DNA of 40,464 nucleotides from a virus: positions 1 through 40,464 of IMG/VR virus record IMGVR_UViG_3300023106_000008. One strand, written 5' to 3'. This document shows, in pieces, positions 23,878 through 31,294 of the stretch. The notes below the pieces were generated by a model. The model worked only from the letters and a program-made list of their open reading frames with translations. It was not told the DNA's origin and did no database searches. The translations under genes were made by a program, and so were the position numbers. Each line of letters starts with the position of its first letter. Position 1 is the first letter of the stretch.

Positions 23878-25179
23878 TTATCCGTAAAGAACTGATTTAT
23901 ATTTTACTTTCAATATCGCCGATGCGCTGCACAACGAATCAATCGCATCTTTTTTATTCTTGTTTTCCTTTTCTCCGTCCTTTACATAGCCTGTCAAATC
24001 CTTTATGAAAGAATGATATTCCGGATTCGACTTATAATTTTCATCAAATATGAAATATTTCTTAACGAATTCAAAATTGCTCAATATCCTTGTTTCTTTA
24101 GGTGCGGTCGATGTGAAAGGCTTTACTTTAGAATGGTTTGAAATATCTTTCTTAAGTAGGTAATAGGCTGCTACGCCTACGCCGTTTACCTCTAAAAATG
24201 TTTCTTCGATAAAGTTTAGCCTAGACTTCATAACTGCTCTTTCAACGGTTACTTCAATACCATCTTTTGAATGTATCACATCTTTAACGAAACAGGCTAA
24301 AACACCCTCTTTCATTGCTACATAGATAAAAGGAATAGAGAACGAATCCCCTCCCTTGTCTGCAGGATCTCCAACAGCAAACTTAAATACTATATCTTCT
24401 TCCGGTATAGAATCAATATTAGCGAATCTTAATTCAGACATAGGCAAAAGAACACCTTCAATATCTGTCTTCCAACCTCCTAAAACAACATTGTTGTATT
24501 CCTGTTCGTTTTCTAACTTAAGCCTTTCGTAATCACGTATGATGTTGTCAGGGATAAATTTTGGATTAACGTCTAAATAGCTTGAATGTATGTACATGAT
24601 ATTGTCAACAATTCCGCAAAATCCGTCTTCAATTTCTTTTTTTTCAAAGAACTCTTGATAAATCCAATGTTCTTTTGTAGTAGGGTTAAGAATCAATATT
24701 GAAATGTTTCTTTTTTCTACTGATCTTATAGAATAGAAAACTTTTTTAAATGTTTCAAAACTTGGTATTTCTTCCGCTTCGTCAACAACAAAACAGTTGA
24801 AACCGGATAAAGATTTTAGATTGGCAGTCTGTCCTTTAGAACCTGTCTTTATTCCCTTGAAAGAAATGAATCCTTTACCGTTGCTTGTTTCTATGCGATA
24901 TTCATTGTCTGTTACTTTCCTCTGATATCCTAGAATCTCAATCTTATCGGAAACTTCTTCTTTGATAGAATCTTTAATAGATGTATTTGTAAACCTGGAA
25001 TAGAGAACTTTCCAATATTGTTCTACTACACCTATAAGACAAAGAACGGCTACATTAAATGATTTTGAAGATGCACGGCCACCTGTTAATATTATAGTAT
25101 CAACTTCAGGATATTGGCTGTCGTTTAGCAATTCGAATAAGGGTTCGAACTTATAAGATATTTCTATCTCATTACTCAT
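23878..25179 (-). CDS. terL: terminase large subunit (433 aa)
   Basis: The packaging motor and nuclease. Walker A is GGRASSKS (33-40), Walker B is FVVDEAEE (130-137), and the coupling motif is LNPTTKEHW (164-172). The RNase-H-like nuclease starts at FAVGDPADKGGDS (268-279, Asp271), and KDAIDSL near the C-terminus carries a further acidic residue. The GGRASSKS type and the length are those of PBSX-like terminases. Overlaps the small subunit by 8 bases. Confidence 0.94.
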   Translation of the reverse strand: MSNEIEISYKFEPLFELLNDSQYPEVDTIILTGGRASSKSFNVAVLCLIGVVEQYWKVLYSRFTNTSIKDSIKEEVSDKIEILGYQRKVTDNEYRIETSNGKGFISFKGIKTGSKGQTANLKSLSGFNCFVVDEAEEIPSFETFKKVFYSIRSVEKRNISILILNPTTKEHWIYQEFFEKKEIEDGFCGIVDNIMYIHSSYLDVNPKFIPDNIIRDYERLKLENEQEYNNVVLGGWKTDIEGVLLPMSELRFANIDSIPEEDIVFKFAVGDPADKGGDSFSIPFIYVAMKEGVLACFVKDVIHSKDGIEVTVERAVMKSRLNFIEETFLEVNGVGVAAYYLLKKDISNHSKVKPFTSTAPKETRILSNFEFVKKYFIFDENYKSNPEYHSFIKDLTGYVKDGEKENKNKKDAIDSLCSASAILKVKYKSVLYG

Positions 25180-25579
25180 TTTCTTTTTTGAATTTCTTGA
25201 AAGATATGGTAGTAGCTGAAGGATTATTAATCTCTCCGCTATGTTCTGTCTTGACGGTATCGTGCCAATTGAAGTTTTTAAGAACGAAAATGTTTCCTGT
25301 GCATTTATCTCCTCCGGCTGTCTGTTTTTCGTGGTAAGCCTCTATTTTAGTAAGAGCCTTTTTTATCGGGTGGGAAAACCCGTCCTTTTTTCCGTAATCA
25401 TAAAGTGTTGATTTATCGGCAAAACCAAGGTGCAAAGAAAGCATTGTCACTAAAGGCGGATCAAAACTTTCTTTGTCTAATGTTTCAAAATAAGAATCGC
25501 AAAGCTCCGAAACCTTTTTATAGTTTTCTTCGTTGCTTTCATATATTGGAGGTCTTCCGCCTAAATTTGGAGTTTCCAT
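25172..25579 (-). CDS. terS: terminase small subunit (135 aa)
   Basis: It recognises phage DNA and loads the large subunit. GGRPPIYES near the N-terminus, the helix-turn-helix-like TMLSLHLGFADKSTLYDY (about 45-62) and HPIKKALTKIEAYHEKQ are typical of phage DNA-packaging small subunits of Bacteroidetes phages. The C-terminus FKKFKKENE is basic. Directly upstream of the large subunit. Confidence 0.88.
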   Translation of the reverse strand: METPNLGGRPPIYESNEENYKKVSELCDSYFETLDKESFDPPLVTMLSLHLGFADKSTLYDYGKKDGFSHPIKKALTKIEAYHEKQTAGGDKCTGNIFVLKNFNWHDTVKTEHSGEINNPSATTISFKKFKKENE

Positions 25580-25836
25580 TATTTACATTGGTATCTATAC
25601 ATATTTCCGTTTCCATCGCTTCTTAAAGCTTTATCCCCTGTGCATTTTGATTCGTCAACGGGTTTATCGTAAAGGAATTGTATGCTGTTGTTATAAACTT
25701 CTTTTCTGCAGTTGCAGGTGTCGTTATCTGAAGAACAGGAGAGAATAAATAATCCGATCACGACAGCTAAAAATAGCCAAAGTGCATTTTTTATTTTTCG
25801 TTCTCTTTTTAGTCTTCTTTGGATAGTGTTATTCAT
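25579..25836 (-). CDS. small putative lipoprotein (85 aa)
   Basis: A basic N-terminus (RRLKRERKIK) is followed by a hydrophobic segment (19-33) and a lipobox-like ILSC (Cys34), then a small domain with Cys41, Cys43, Cys64 and Cys84 that could form disulphides in the periplasm. The long basic stretch before the hydrophobic segment is unusual for a lipoprotein signal, so a membrane-anchored protein is the alternative. Surface lipoproteins of phages sometimes block superinfection; that role is only inference. Confidence 0.65.
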   Translation of the reverse strand: MNNTIQRRLKRERKIKNALWLFLAVVIGLFILSCSSDNDTCNCRKEVYNNSIQFLYDKPVDESKCTGDKALRSDGNGNMYRYQCK

Positions 25837-25850
25837 TTTTGTTTTGGTTT

Positions 25851-26138
25851 TTAAAATTCAAAAGTATCAAAAGCTATTTCTAATAATCCGATTTGTAATA
25901 ACATTTCCTCTTCTTTTTCTGAATATTTATTTACAATTGATTGTATGACGGATTTTTTGAATTGTATTTTTTGTTCTTCTTCGGTCATTTCTGGAAACAA
26001 CATATTGCCATTTTCCTTAAGTTCCACTAAATGCTTTAATTTTTCTCCAATCATTTTGTAATATCCTTCTTCTCCATGATTTTGGATTATAAATGATTTA
26101 GTCTCGTTTTTCAATTCTTCTAATTGTTCAATTTTCAT
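25851..26138 (-). CDS. hypothetical protein (95 aa)
   Basis: Translation most likely starts at the ATG at 26136-26138; a TTG six bases upstream extends the frame by two codons. The protein is acidic and helical with charged repeats (QLEELKNETK, EKLKHLVELKEN). It has no known motif. It lies between the double terminator region at 26145-26359 and the lipoprotein gene, so its promoter is unclear. Confidence 0.68.
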   Translation of the reverse strand: MKIEQLEELKNETKSFIIQNHGEEGYYKMIGEKLKHLVELKENGNMLFPEMTEEEQKIQFKKSVIQSIVNKYSEKEEEMLLQIGLLEIAFDTFEF

Positions 26139-26177
26139 AAGCAAATATAGTTAATTATTTTTAATTTAATGTAATAC

Positions 26178-26198
26178 AAAAAAGCGGGAACGACCCCG
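26178..26198 (-). terminator. short terminator-like hairpin
   Basis: On the minus strand CGGG-GTCGTT-CCCG (26198-26185) is followed by C and a run of six T. The stem is only 4 bp of pure GC. Together with the hairpin at 26306-26340 it frames about 110 bp without a gene. Confidence 0.55.
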
Positions 26199-26305
26199 AT
26201 TTGATGATCGTAAAATTCATACCGGATTTAAAAATTGTTTTAACTTCTCGGTGGGTGTTTGGCTGTTGTTTACATGATTTCTATTTTTTATTTACTTTCT
26301 TTTAC

Positions 26306-26340
26306 CCAAAAACCCCGCTTATATGAGCAGGGTGTTTGGT
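26306..26340. terminator. terminator after the 375-aa gene
   Basis: ACCCCGCT and AGCAGGGT (26312-26319, 26326-26333) form an 8-bp stem with one G-U on the minus strand, with T-runs on both sides. The 214-bp gap 26146-26359 holds this hairpin, the one at 26178-26198, a repeated CCAAACACCC and only a 19-codon ORF. Confidence 0.75.
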
Positions 26341-26359
26341 TTTTATTTATTTTAAGTTA

Positions 26360-27487
26360 CTATTCGTTTTTAAGTGTTATTGGTTCGGTGCATAGTTTGA
26401 AACATTCCTTTAATAAATCATCTGAAAAATCTCCCACTTCAAAACCATTTTCATTTAATTTCTTAACACAAACACCTGTAAAAACTACTTGGTTTTCTCT
26501 TTTATGTTTTTGTGTAATCATTGTTTCATTTTCTGATTCGACAAACTGCCCTGACTTGCTCCAATCAATTTCAGTTTCTTGTTTTTTACCGAAACGTTCT
26601 CTGTATTCTTGGATTGAGATTACTTTTTTATTTTTAACAATTTCATAAACTCCAAATTTTTCATGTTCATTAATTAAAAAATATTCATTTGGAAATTCGA
26701 AACACATTGAAAACTTATTACCTATTGATTCTCCACACGCCTTAGCAATTTCAGCGCATTCGTTAGCTTGTCTTTGTGATGTTACTTTTACTTGAACTTC
26801 TCGTATTGAAAGCGGTTTTTGGGATTCATCTAGCATTTTTTCAACAGGTGTTAAATCATCTTCTTTCAATACCCATTTTTTGAACTGATCGAAAGTTATT
26901 TCGGTATAACCTTCTGGAATTTTAAATTCTAATGCTGATTTATCTGAACAAACATATCCTTTATCTGTGGTGAAAAGCGTTGTTGGTTTTTTTAAAGTAT
27001 TAAACCAATCATTAATAACTAATGCTGTTTTATAATCTCTGCATACACACCACTTTTCAGGCAGTTCTTCCAACTCTTTTGTAGGCAAGTCGAATTTTAA
27101 AGGCTCTCCTTTTAGTGCGAGTGAAATCATATCTTTTTTTATTTTTAAAGATTCTTTTGGCGTAATTTCAGAAAGTAATTTTTCTAATAATTCGATAGGA
27201 TTTTCATTCTTACGTTCTTCTTCCAAATTGTCCAATCTCTTCAAAACATCTTTTTTGAATGAATTATTCAGAATGTCTTTTGCTTTGTGGATGGTAAATC
27301 TCTTTTCTGAATGCCCTTTTCTTGTAGTCCAAACTTTATCATAAGGAAAAAATAATAATCCATTACTTTGTTGTTTTTCAAAATTAATCCATGCTAAGTT
27401 TTCTTTTGAACCAAACATTTCAATAATCGAATCCCATTGGTTCTGCGTCTTACACCAAATGGCGTCTTTTTCTGTTAGTTTTTTCAT
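26360..27487 (-). CDS. hypothetical early protein (375 aa)
   Basis: A large soluble protein of mixed composition. It has charged helical parts (about 85-130), a Cys-containing block (EKWCVCRDYKTALVINDWF, about 143-161) and the phrase EITFDQFKKWVL (about 196-207), a motif I have seen repeated in small Bacteroidetes phage proteins. The second half repeats the same theme (VISIQEYRERFG). It seems built of two or more related small modules. Function unknown; it closes the early block before the terminator. Confidence 0.72.
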   Translation of the reverse strand: MKKLTEKDAIWCKTQNQWDSIIEMFGSKENLAWINFEKQQSNGLLFFPYDKVWTTRKGHSEKRFTIHKAKDILNNSFKKDVLKRLDNLEEERKNENPIELLEKLLSEITPKESLKIKKDMISLALKGEPLKFDLPTKELEELPEKWCVCRDYKTALVINDWFNTLKKPTTLFTTDKGYVCSDKSALEFKIPEGYTEITFDQFKKWVLKEDDLTPVEKMLDESQKPLSIREVQVKVTSQRQANECAEIAKACGESIGNKFSMCFEFPNEYFLINEHEKFGVYEIVKNKKVISIQEYRERFGKKQETEIDWSKSGQFVESENETMITQKHKRENQVVFTGVCVKKLNENGFEVGDFSDDLLKECFKLCTEPITLKNE

Positions 27488-27493
27488 TTTGTT

Positions 27494-27790
27494 TTATTTT
27501 TGTGAAACTATTTTTGTGTGCTTAAATCTAAAATCATGTAAATAAAGTTCTTGATTTATTCCAACAGCATAATAAAAGCCTTTTTCATTCCATTTTACTA
27601 TATAAGTTGGAGTGTGTTTTCTGTTAAAAATATCTTCTTCAGTCCATTCTGGGAAGTTTTTTTTATAAAAATCAAAACTGAAGAAATCATCAAAATTGTC
27701 AGATGTTAATATATTCCCTTCCTTTATTTCAACTCCATCGAAATCTACTGGTTTTTCAATCCCTTTACCTCCTTTAAAGTAAATTTCCAT
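27494..27790 (-). CDS. hypothetical protein (98 aa)
   Basis: Starts with EIYFKGGKGIEKPVDFDGVEIKEG and contains YIVKWNEKGFYYAVG, a beta-rich pattern that resembles the core of YopX-like proteins (an in-out strand pair with a WNE turn). I do not claim membership. Small, soluble and tightly spaced with its neighbours (3 and 6 bases). Confidence 0.7.
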   Translation of the reverse strand: MEIYFKGGKGIEKPVDFDGVEIKEGNILTSDNFDDFFSFDFYKKNFPEWTEEDIFNRKHTPTYIVKWNEKGFYYAVGINQELYLHDFRFKHTKIVSQK

Positions 27791-27793
27791 AAT

Positions 27794-28288
27794 CTATCCA
27801 TTTATAGTTTTAACTGCGTTTTCTGTGAGGGTTAATTTCATATGTACCAAATCTTCAATTGTTTTATAATCATTAACCCTAAGCCATTTATTCTTTTCAT
27901 TTACAAAAACATAATTTTCGTTGTTTGTAATAACACTATAAGATATTTTATCATGCTCAATATCTCCTAACTCAAACCCTTCAAATAAAACATTTGATTT
28001 TGCTTTGTTGTATTCAATCGCTTTTTCAAGTGATTTATCCATCAATAAATTACCAGTTGGATAATTATCGATTAAGCCTAAATTGTGAGGTTCTTCCAAA
28101 GGCAGTTCATTTTCATCACACGGCACGAATTGCGAAAGCTTTAAAGGCTGTGATAGGAATTTAGCGTAGTTTCTGATTCGCTCAATTGAAAGTAATTCTT
28201 GATTGATAAATTTTTTTTCATCGGAACTTACGCTTTGTTTTTGCTCCAATACGTAATCCAAAAGCGGAATTAGTTTTTGTGTTTTCAT
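27794..28288 (-). CDS. hypothetical protein (164 aa)
   Basis: A soluble protein with a helical N-terminal half (EQKQSVSSDEKKFINQELL) and a C-terminal half of short strands (ISYSVITNNENYVFVNEKN). The segment PLKLSQFVPCDENELPLEEP looks like a linker. No signal peptide or known domain. It begins 2 bases after the gene before it and is part of the small early gene array. Confidence 0.7.
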   Translation of the reverse strand: MKTQKLIPLLDYVLEQKQSVSSDEKKFINQELLSIERIRNYAKFLSQPLKLSQFVPCDENELPLEEPHNLGLIDNYPTGNLLMDKSLEKAIEYNKAKSNVLFEGFELGDIEHDKISYSVITNNENYVFVNEKNKWLRVNDYKTIEDLVHMKLTLTENAVKTING

Positions 28289-28290
28289 AA

Positions 28291-28482
28291 CTATTTAATT
28301 TGGTCAAGTGGATAAGCGTTTAGTATTGATTTTTTGTCGTAATCTCTTCCCTCAATTACCTGTTTCAATGCTTCTGTTACGTGCATCTTGGCGAATTCGA
28401 TAATTATTTCTGAAGTATTACAAATTGTACCGAAGTAATCAATTTTTTTATTCTCTTTTATAAATTCTTCTGCTGTTTTCAT
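28291..28482 (-). CDS. hypothetical protein (63 aa)
   Basis: The start KTAEEFIKENK and the middle EFAKMHVTEALKQVIEG belong to a small helical protein type frequently seen in Flavobacterium and Bacteroides phages, where a variable part sits between two such helices. Role unknown. The gene lies between tightly spaced small genes of the early array. Confidence 0.72.
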   Translation of the reverse strand: MKTAEEFIKENKKIDYFGTICNTSEIIIEFAKMHVTEALKQVIEGRDYDKKSILNAYPLDQIK

Positions 28483-28499
28483 TTTTTTAGTTTAAGTGG

Positions 28500-28730
28500 T
28501 TAAATTTCATTTGAATTTATAGATAATACAGATGTCATCTTATAATTTAATCCAAAAAATAAATTGTTTGATTTTTCAAGTCTTGTAGAAAACGTCTGTC
28601 CTAATGAGTTTTTGAAAATAAAATAATCATTTGTATTAAAATAATTATTATTCCTGTGTTTTAGTTTTCTAACATTTTTAATTTTATCTAAATATATTTG
28701 TTCTTGCTGTTTTTCGCTAACCCATGCCAT
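28500..28730 (-). CDS. hypothetical protein (76 aa)
   Basis: Soluble, rich in Asn and Lys, with an N-terminal helix (SEKQQEQIYLDKIKNVRKL) and a C-terminal set of strands. No motif recognised. Its ATG follows by one base the TAA at 28732-28734 that ends the downstream extension of the neighbouring gene, which suggests that this extension was until recently the true end of that gene. Confidence 0.65.
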   Translation of the reverse strand: MAWVSEKQQEQIYLDKIKNVRKLKHRNNNYFNTNDYFIFKNSLGQTFSTRLEKSNNLFFGLNYKMTSVLSINSNEI

Positions 28731-28731
28731 T

Positions 28732-28842
28732 TTACTTTTGTTTTAAAATTATAAGTTTTCCTTTGATTAGTTTTGATTCGTAGGATTGCCATTGTTTGTG
28801 TTCTATATCATCTAATATATAAACGTCTTCATCTGTAAAATT
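28732..28842 (-). pseudogene. 36-codon in-frame extension after the stop of the 124-aa gene
   Basis: After the TAA at 28843-28845 the same frame stays open for 36 codons (NFTDEDVYILDDIEHKQW onward) to a TAA one base before the next ATG. The composition is like real protein, and the spacing to the next gene is typical of this operon. It looks like the severed C-terminus of the gene at 28843-29217, either by a nonsense change or to be reached by readthrough. There is no start codon of its own. Confidence 0.6.
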
Positions 28843-29217
28843 TTATTTTCCCATAGGATTTTTGAAATACAATCCATTAGACTGCAATAGGCTTCGGAAA
28901 CTTTCGTTTTTATCAAAAGTGTTTCCTGAAGGCAAATCCGTATATGTTCTAAATCTATGCATACCATTAATAAATACAGTATCATTTTTTAAATAAGGCT
29001 CAACATCGAAAGATACCTCAGTATCTGTAACTTCGCCTAGAATTTCGAAATCAAAAGGAATTAATTTTGCGTCATAAAATGAATTTCCTTGTATAAGCCA
29101 TTCCAAAGAAAATCCCGTTTCTTCGTCATCGTGTTCTTTTAAATCAAATTTTTTGATTCTAATTGCATCTTTCGGTACTTCCACCGCAATAAGATTTGTT
29201 GGGGTTAGGGTTTTCAT
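28843..29217 (-). CDS. hypothetical protein, probably truncated by a stop (124 aa)
   Basis: A soluble protein with strands in the middle (FSLEWLIQGNSFYDAKLIPFD in part) and phrases such as AVEVPKDAIRIKKFD and FINGMHRFRTYTDLPSG that look like a conserved small beta protein. The C-terminus SNGLYFKNPMGK ends in TAA, but the frame continues for 36 good codons (28732-28842), so the intact protein would be about 160 residues. The gene overlaps its upstream neighbour by ATGA. Function unknown. Confidence 0.72.
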   Translation of the reverse strand: MKTLTPTNLIAVEVPKDAIRIKKFDLKEHDDEETGFSLEWLIQGNSFYDAKLIPFDFEILGEVTDTEVSFDVEPYLKNDTVFINGMHRFRTYTDLPSGNTFDKNESFRSLLQSNGLYFKNPMGK

Positions 29218-29399
29218 ATGACTTGGTTTTTAATGGATTTTAGTATTCGATGCAAATCTTTTAAGTTCCATTCTATAAAGTCACGCAAAGCAAAATTTGC
29301 CAACATTCCATACGGAAGATAAATTTGATTAGAACATTGTTTTTTTATTATTTCAAGTTCATCAATTTTATCTTCAATTAGTTCCTTTGTGCTTCTCAT
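29214..29399 (-). CDS. hypothetical helical protein (61 aa)
   Basis: Charged and helical (KELIEDKIDELEIIKKQC), with a short middle (YLPYGMLANFALRDFIEW). The start overlaps the 47-aa gene upstream by 26 bases and the stop overlaps the next gene by ATGA. No family recognised. Confidence 0.65.
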   Translation of the reverse strand: MRSTKELIEDKIDELEIIKKQCSNQIYLPYGMLANFALRDFIEWNLKDLHRILKSIKNQVI

Positions 29400-29517
29400 T
29401 TTCTCTGTTTTTTAAAAATAAACTATACTCTGTGCATTTTTTTAATTGATTAGAATCCATCCCTTTAAATGCGTTTGGATGTGAAATAAAATGGTCATAG
29501 TATTTTGGTTTTTTCAT
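29374..29517 (-). CDS. small hypothetical protein (47 aa)
   Basis: ATG at 29515-29517 opens 47 codons with a plausible protein composition (KKPKYYDHFISHPNAFKG, then LKKCTEYSLFL). It overlaps the next gene by 26 bases. It lies in what would otherwise be a 200-bp gap. Real coding is likely, function unknown. Confidence 0.6.
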   Translation of the reverse strand: MKKPKYYDHFISHPNAFKGMDSNQLKKCTEYSLFLKNRENEKHKGTN

Positions 29518-29599
29518 AATTAATTATTTTTTAGTTATTCTGTTGCTGACTAAATTAAAAGTATTTGCGCAAAAATTAGATTGAGTTTCGAATAATTCA

Positions 29600-29854
29600 T
29601 CAGGAAGTACTGCTTCTTTTAATAATCGTTACATTTTTATTTTCCAATTTCGCCAATTGATTCTGAAGCTGTATTAACTTCTTTTCTTTGCGTTGTTCAG
29701 CGTCTTTTATTGCTGCGGATTCTGTATGGAAAAAATCCCCCTCAAAATAATATACTTTAGTTTTTAAATCTCTCGATGTTACTGAATTTAAAATCTTTAC
29801 GTCGCACAACAAAATACCTCTTGTCAATGCGTACTTGGTTACGTAGACTTTCAT
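29600..29854 (-). CDS. hypothetical protein with LENKNVT C-terminus (84 aa)
   Basis: The N-terminal half is beta-like (VYVTKYALTRGILLCDVKI, then KVYYFEGDFFHTE). The C-terminal third is a charged helix with NQLAKLENKNVTIIKRS. Nearly the same end (NQIEKLENKNVTTIKEV) closes the protein at 30941-31225, and both have a beta core of the same length before it, so the two are probably distant paralogues. Function unknown. Confidence 0.7.
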   Translation of the reverse strand: MKVYVTKYALTRGILLCDVKILNSVTSRDLKTKVYYFEGDFFHTESAAIKDAEQRKEKKLIQLQNQLAKLENKNVTIIKRSSTS

Positions 29855-30027
29855 AAGTTAATTATTTTTAATCTAGTTATTAAATATGCTTTATTTGAAT
29901 CAACTATATTTTCTCTTTCATACTTTCGCAATGCTTCTAATTTTTCAGAAACTCCAATTTGAAGAAGCAGAATAGGTTTGCCATTTATATTTTTTGCCCA
30001 TAATTCTAATAAATATGTATAACTCAT
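29851..30027 (-). CDS. small hypothetical protein (58 aa)
   Basis: ATG at 30025-30027 opens 58 codons whose TGA overlaps the next ATG (ATGA). A first helix (YTYLLELWAKNINGKPILLL) is followed by a charged helix (SEKLEALRKYEREN). No family recognised. Coupling to the gene downstream supports it. Confidence 0.65.
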   Translation of the reverse strand: MSYTYLLELWAKNINGKPILLLQIGVSEKLEALRKYERENIVDSNKAYLITRLKIINL

Positions 30028-30029
30028 AA

Positions 30030-30245
30030 CTACTCTTTTTTAGATTTTAAACACTCCTTTTCAACATTTTCTAAAGCTTGGTTCTGAATCCTTTTAATCA
30101 ATTCTGATTCAGTTTCGCCTGGTTTCAAATGATACTTCTCTACAATTGGTTTTATTTCTTCCATTGTTTGCAATTCAAAATCAGAATTAACATTAACATT
30201 AATCCTTTTCATTTTACCATCCGGAAATAATTTTCTTCTACCCAT
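30030..30245 (-). CDS. small basic protein, possible DNA-binding (71 aa)
   Basis: Starts GRRKLFPDGKMKRINVNVNSDFE, where a basic end and the strand KRINVNVN followed by a helix (about 22-35) have the order of a ribbon-helix-helix domain. The C-terminal half is a helix with alternating charges. A hairpin (30260-30279) lies just upstream of its start. DNA binding is only suggested. Confidence 0.6.
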   Translation of the reverse strand: MGRRKLFPDGKMKRINVNVNSDFELQTMEEIKPIVEKYHLKPGETESELIKRIQNQALENVEKECLKSKKE

Positions 30246-30259
30246 TTTATATTTAATTT

Positions 30260-30279
30260 GCCCCGAACTTAATCGGGGC
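30260..30279. other. GC-rich hairpin in the 42-bp gap before the 71-aa gene
   Basis: GCCCCGA (30260-30266) and TCGGGGC (30273-30279) form a perfect 7-bp stem with a 6-nt loop. There is no T-run on either side, so it is not a typical terminator. It ends 14 nt before the ATG at 30245. No complementary 5' element was found, unlike the five leaders. Confidence 0.6.
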
Positions 30280-30287
30280 GTTAATAA

Positions 30288-30473
30288 TTACTTTTTTAAT
30301 TGTTTTTCGGCAAGCTCTACCGATTCTAAAATTTCTACCGCCGACCTGTATCCGTAAACCTGTGCCGGTTCGCCTTTCAATTTAAGCGTAACGGTTTTTT
30401 TGTTGAATCTGATAGTTTCTACTGCATTGCTTGCTGTAAGCAGTCTCAATGCGTTAAATGCGTCTTGTAACAT
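30288..30473 (-). CDS. small hypothetical protein (61 aa)
   Basis: A short alpha/beta protein: helix (LQDAFNALRLLTASNAVET), strand pair (IRFNKKTVTLKLKGEPAQV) and a final helix (VEILESVELAEKQLKK). Its base composition is less A/T rich than neighbours, which may mean it came from elsewhere. The 75-bp gap upstream (30474-30548) holds a 24-bp relic similar to part of the gene at 31295-31534. Function unknown. Confidence 0.68.
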   Translation of the reverse strand: MLQDAFNALRLLTASNAVETIRFNKKTVTLKLKGEPAQVYGYRSAVEILESVELAEKQLKK

Positions 30474-30548
30474 AATTTTTGGTTTGATGTATTGCCTACT
30501 CTATTCAGTTTTCGGCTTACCTGTTTTATTATTATGTTGCTGATTTAA

Positions 30549-30938
30549 TTAATACACTTTTTCTTTTCTTAAAACAATTTCTCTTTCTGTTTTATACCAA
30601 TTACAATTAAATCCTTGTTTTTCAAGAAATTCAATTATATAGTCCATTGATACAAATCCTCTTTTAAATATAAATTTGTGGTCAAAAGCAAAAACCACTC
30701 CTTGTCCGTCAATATTAGCATTATCTTGAAACCCTTTTGCAACAAAATAATCCGTGGTAAGATCTATTATTTCAGATATATTTACATCTTTTTTCTGACC
30801 TGAATAATAAATAGAAACTTCATCATAAGTACCATGAATGTTTATGAAAGGGATAAATTGAACTTCATCTACATTCATTGGGACTTCATCTAAATAATGA
30901 TCTAAAACAGATTGGTATAATTTCATATATTTACTCAT
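30549..30938 (-). CDS. hypothetical protein (129 aa)
   Basis: A soluble protein with an N-terminal helix (YMKLYQSVLDHYLDEVP), strands in the middle (VSIYYSGQKKDVNISE) and a C-terminal alpha/beta part ending VLRKEKVY. It has two clear halves but no domain I can name. The start is 2 bases after the gene upstream. Confidence 0.7.
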   Translation of the reverse strand: MSKYMKLYQSVLDHYLDEVPMNVDEVQFIPFINIHGTYDEVSIYYSGQKKDVNISEIIDLTTDYFVAKGFQDNANIDGQGVVFAFDHKFIFKRGFVSMDYIIEFLEKQGFNCNWYKTEREIVLRKEKVY

Positions 30939-30940
30939 AA

Positions 30941-31225
30941 CTAAACTTCTTTAATTGTTGTTACATTTTTATTTTCTAACTTTTCAATTTGGTTTCGCAA
31001 TGGATTATTAATTATTTGTAAATATTTAGCCGAAAAATAACCGCTGAAACCTTCAAGGAAAACAACTTCCGATTTGTCCCGTGCTAAAAAGCTATCAGTT
31101 TCACAAGTCCAAATTTTACCTTTATAAATTGGCAATGTAGATTCATGACAGGTGTGCATCACAACCTTATCGTTTCTTTTAAATAATTTAGTTTTATTTT
31201 TTTGTATTTCTTCGTCTGATGTCAT
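30941..31225 (-). CDS. hypothetical protein with LENKNVT C-terminus (94 aa)
   Basis: The core (about 20-70) has the layout of a small barrel: DKVVMHTCHESTLPIYKGKIW, then SEVVFLEGFSGYFSAKYLQI. It ends in QIEKLENKNVTTIKEV, nearly identical to the end of the protein at 29600-29854. Cys28 and Cys40 are the only cysteines. Function unknown. Confidence 0.7.
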   Translation of the reverse strand: MTSDEEIQKNKTKLFKRNDKVVMHTCHESTLPIYKGKIWTCETDSFLARDKSEVVFLEGFSGYFSAKYLQIINNPLRNQIEKLENKNVTTIKEV

Positions 31226-31294
31226 AACTACTCTTTTTTAGATTGTTAATTGATTTAAATTAGTTTCCCGCCCTCAATTCTATTGTATTAAACA

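Noticed and set aside
26142-26149. TATATTTG on the minus strand only 3 nt before the ATG at 26138
   Set aside because: A start site 6-8 nt further on would lie at or inside the start codon, and the nearest upstream TTG is 26 nt away, outside the usual spacing. A leaderless transcript is possible but not supported.
26259-26648. 129-codon plus-strand frame starting in the terminator region
   Set aside because: It runs antisense into the 375-aa gene and is rich in Phe, Ser and Leu as expected for a shadow frame.
30260-30279. Hairpin before the 71-aa gene as a sixth member of the leader family
   Set aside because: It has a short 6-nt loop, no U-run, no promoter-like box upstream and no complementary 5' element.
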